Below, in pieces: positions 62,104-64,000 of a DNA stretch of 64,000 bases. The stretch covers positions 248,001-312,000 of the forward strand of contig NZ_JACCBY010000003.1 of the NCBI RefSeq assembly GCF_013409985.1, given 5' to 3'. The notes beneath the pieces were generated by a model that saw only the letters and a list, made by a program, of their open reading frames with translations, made no database searches and was not told where the DNA came from. Position 1 is the first letter of the stretch. Each line of letters begins with the position of its first letter. Source of the stretch: Sphingomonas melonis. GTDB lineage: Bacteria > Pseudomonadota > Alphaproteobacteria > Sphingomonadales > Sphingomonadaceae. The translations under genes and the position numbers were made by a program.

Positions 62104-62688
62104 CTAGGCCAGATAGGGCACATGCGCGCCGGCCTCGACCGGCAGCAGCCCGATCGCGCGCGGATCGGGGAAGGTTTCGATCGTCCGCCGCACCGCGACG
62201 AACCCCTGCGCGCGATAGAAATTGAGCGCCGAGGGATGATCAAGCGTGCAGGTATGCACCCAGACCCGCGTGATGCCCTTGACCCAGGCACGCGCCATCG
62301 CCTCCGCCATCAGCCAGCGGCCATGGCCTTTGCCGGCGAGTTCGGGCACCAGCCCGAAATAGGACAGCTCGCACGCCCCCGCATGACGAAAGTCGAGTTC
62401 GAGGAAGCCGATCTCGACCCCCGCACGATCGACCGCCGCATAGACCTGCACCTGCGGATCATGGACGATCGCGGTCAGCGCCTCGTCCTCCATCGCCAGC
62501 CGCGAATACCACAGCCACGGCCCGCCGACGCGGCGGAACAGCATGCGGTATTTGCCGGGCTCCGGCCGCTCCCAGCGCACCAGCCGCAGCGGCGAGGCGG
62601 GCAGGGGGCGCAGCGGCGGCCGCCGCGTCATCTCCAGCGTCGTGACGATCGTCGCCAGTTCGCCGGGCGCGACGGGGGTCAGTCCCAT
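62104..62688 (-). CDS. GNAT family N-acetyltransferase
   Basis: 194-residue acetyl-CoA-dependent acetyltransferase fold. Motif A is YFGLVPELAGKGHGRWLMAE (Q/RxxGxG/A form as GKGHGR), followed by WVHTCTLDHPSALNFYRAQG, the B motif. The N-terminal third is rich in Arg/Pro. Substrate unknown. The ATG overlaps the end of hemF by 10 nt, so translation is probably coupled to hemF. An association with protein or small-molecule acetylation in heme synthesis cannot be inferred from this alone. Confidence 0.85.
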   Translation of the reverse strand: MGLTPVAPGELATIVTTLEMTRRPPLRPLPASPLRLVRWERPEPGKYRMLFRRVGGPWLWYSRLAMEDEALTAIVHDPQVQVYAAVDRAGVEIGFLELDFRHAGACELSYFGLVPELAGKGHGRWLMAEAMARAWVKGITRVWVHTCTLDHPSALNFYRAQGFVAVRRTIETFPDPRAIGLLPVEAGAHVPYLA

Positions 62689-63521
62689 GTCGCCACCGGC
62701 GGCAGGCTCATCAGGATCGCATCGATATTGCCGCCGGTCTTCAGCCCGAACAGCGTCCCGCGATCGTAGACGAGGTTGAACTCGGCATAGCGGCCGCGCC
62801 ACGCGCGCTGCTGCGCGACCTCGGCCGCGCCGAACGGCTCGGCCATCCGCCGTCGGACGAGGCGCGGGTAGACGTCGAGGAATGCCTCGCCGACCGCTTG
62901 GGTGAAGGCGAGATTCGCATCGAAGTCGCCTTCGAGATGATCGTAGAAGATGCCGCCGACGCCGCGGTGGACCTGCCGGTGGGGGATATAGAAATAGTCG
63001 TCCGCCCAGGCCTTGAAGCGCGGGTAATAGGCCGGGTCGTGCGCGTCGCAGGCTGTCTTGAACGCGGCATGGAAATCGGCAGTATCGTCCTCCACCGGCA
63101 GCGGCGGGTTGAGGTCGGCGCCGCCGCCGAACCAGCGCTTGGTCGTGACGAGGAAACGCGTGTTCATATGGACCGCCGGCACATGCGGATTGGCCATATG
63201 CGCGACGAGGCTGATCCCCGTCGCGAAAAAGCGCGGGTCGTCGCCGGCGCCGTGGATCGACTTGCCGAATTCGCCGTCGAGCAGGCCCCCGACGGTCGAG
63301 ACGTTGACGCCCACCTTCTCGAACACCTTGCCCTTCATCACCCCGCGAACGCCGCCGCCGCCGGGCGCGCCGGAGGGATCGGTGCGGTCCCAGGCGATAT
63401 AGTCGAACGCCGCGTCCGACCCCGCCTCTCGCTCGATCGCCTCGAACGCAGCGCAGATGCGGGTGCGCAGCGATTCGAACCAGCTACGGGCGGCGGTCTG
63501 TTCGGCGTCGAGGGTCAGCAT
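62679..63521 (-). CDS. hemF: Oxygen-dependent coproporphyrinogen III oxidase
   Basis: 280-residue enzyme that decarboxylates coproporphyrinogen III to protoporphyrinogen IX using O2. It contains GGVRGVMKGKVFEKVGVNVS, MANPHVPAVHMNTRFLV, WFGGGADLNPPLPVEDDTAD, YIPHRQVHRGVGGIFYDHLE and EFNLVYDRGTLFGLKTGGN with the family's C-terminal signature. Length is slightly under the E. coli enzyme. It is cotranscribed with the GNAT gene that overlaps its stop. Confidence 0.95.
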   Translation of the reverse strand: MLTLDAEQTAARSWFESLRTRICAAFEAIEREAGSDAAFDYIAWDRTDPSGAPGGGGVRGVMKGKVFEKVGVNVSTVGGLLDGEFGKSIHGAGDDPRFFATGISLVAHMANPHVPAVHMNTRFLVTTKRWFGGGADLNPPLPVEDDTADFHAAFKTACDAHDPAYYPRFKAWADDYFYIPHRQVHRGVGGIFYDHLEGDFDANLAFTQAVGEAFLDVYPRLVRRRMAEPFGAAEVAQQRAWRGRYAEFNLVYDRGTLFGLKTGGNIDAILMSLPPVATWD

Positions 63522-63636
63522 GGCGTGCTTGTGACAATCCGGGACAGCGAAGTCGAGCGCTGGTCATCGCGCCACATCGCTGGCAAGTCGTTGCCATGAG
63601 CCGATTCACGCGCAAGTCCTTGTTCGCGGCCTGCGC

Positions 63637-64000
63637 GTGACCGCGGCCAGTTCCGCCTTCGTCTGCGCCATGGTCGCAGCGGCCGGCTATTTCGATCGCG
63701 ATCCGGTTCATGTCTATCCGGCAGTGCCGCCGGCGGCGCCGATCGCCGTCGTCAACGTGTCGGGCGACATGGGGCTGCGCTTCCTGCTCGGCGCCTCGAC
63801 CTCGCGCGGCCTGACCGAACAGCACATCCCCGTGGTCGGCATCGCCTCGCCGGCAGTCTTTCGCCAGCGTCGTACCCGTGCCGAGATCGACGCGTTCATC
63901 GCCGATGCCGTGCGCACCGGTCTCGCCCGCACCGGCGCGCGGCGCGTCGTCGTGATGGGGCAATCCTATGGCGCGGACATCGTCCAGACCGGCCTTGCCA
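63637..64000 (+). CDS. VirJ/AcvB-like alpha/beta hydrolase, 3' end outside window
   Basis: 121 visible codons. A hydrophobic start (VTAASSAFVCAMVAAAGYF) leads to FDRDPVHVYPAVPPAAP, then the strand and glycine turn VVNVSGDMGLRFLL, GIASPAVF and the nucleophile-elbow-like VVMGQSYGADIVQTG. These match bacterial VirJ/AcvB periplasmic proteins. No ATG fits; the GTG at 63637 is used. Directly upstream, ATGAGCCGATTCACG (63596) opens a 14-codon frame (MSRFTRKSLFAACA) whose TGA overlaps this GTG. This is either a coupled leader peptide or a -1 frameshift that would restore a basic signal N-terminus. The gene is partial in the window. Confidence 0.7.
   Translation, partial: MTAASSAFVCAMVAAAGYFDRDPVHVYPAVPPAAPIAVVNVSGDMGLRFLLGASTSRGLTEQHIPVVGIASPAVFRQRRTRAEIDAFIADAVRTGLARTGARRVVVMGQSYGADIVQTGLA

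Noticed and set aside
63484-63963. 159-codon minus-strand frame at the right edge
   Set aside because: It overlaps the VirJ/AcvB-like plus-strand frame, which has recognisable motifs; the minus frame does not.

Overview
The window is high-GC chromosomal DNA from an alphaproteobacterium, most probably a Sphingomonas or close relative in the Sphingomonadales. The evidence is gene content and order: a complete dcw division and cell-wall cluster; a PhyR/NepR/EcfG general stress response locus with a PhyP-like kinase; the order nagZ-scpA-scpB-tatABC; NDUFA12-DUF2155-aat; argD-argF-hslO; and intergenic paired-hairpin repeats. Genus assignment is inference. I saw no tRNA, rRNA, CRISPR array, prophage or transposase. 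The window reads as core chromosome with repeat elements in its gaps.

Layout. 1-3.8 kb (minus): overlapping trehalose operon otsB, GH15 hydrolase, otsA (otsA cut by the left edge). 4-5.8 kb (minus): fatty acyl-AMP ligase. 5.85-8.9 kb (plus): recX, a double cold-shock protein, a DUF192 protein, NDUFA12 and DUF2155. 8.7-11.3 kb (minus): aat (antisense overlap with DUF2155), a GST, an orphan ParA and a lipoprotein. 11.5-12.9 kb (plus): cysK and a small membrane protein. 13.2-32.3 kb (plus): mraZ-rsmH-ftsL-ftsI-murE-murF-mraY-murD-ftsW-murG-murC-orf66-murB-ddl-ftsQ-ftsA-ftsZ, mostly joined by 1-4 nt stop/start overlaps and interrupted by three repeat elements. 32.6-45.7 kb (plus, one small minus gene): a TPR/SPOR protein, dgt, a DUF1800/DUF1501 pair, argS, a second SPOR protein, nagZ, scpAB and tatABC. 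45.8-50.2 kb: an entericidin-like lipoprotein, then phyP and nepR (minus) divergent from phyR, a 45-residue membrane protein and ecfG (plus). 50.2-58.1 kb (plus): a TonB-dependent receptor, argD, argF, hslO, a candidate small RNA, queC and queE. 58.4-60.4 kb (minus): a secreted protein, a repeat lipoprotein and lipB. 60.5-62.1 kb (plus): two tandem membrane paralogues. 62.1-63.5 kb (minus): a GNAT and hemF. The right edge holds a partial VirJ/AcvB-like gene.

How the genes work together. The dcw block makes lipid-linked peptidoglycan precursor (MurB-G, MraY, Ddl) and the divisome (FtsL, I, W, Q, A, Z). NagZ and the SPOR proteins are also wall-related. In the stress locus, phosphorylated PhyR should sequester NepR and free EcfG, with PhyP as the likely negative regulator. 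A well-spaced EcfG-type promoter precedes nepR-phyP, which suggests feedback. Trehalose synthesis is a typical output of this response, but I saw no EcfG promoter upstream of otsB.

The most interesting observations are: a four-unit, 10-bp-pitch GGG repeat upstream of mraZ; intergenic repeats whose ends form the Shine-Dalgarno sequences of murF, ddl and argF; small proteins inside the dcw and stress loci; the nucleotide-binding domain of PhyP lacking its canonical motifs; a three-hairpin candidate sRNA before queC; and a 190-bp antisense coding overlap between aat and the DUF2155 gene.
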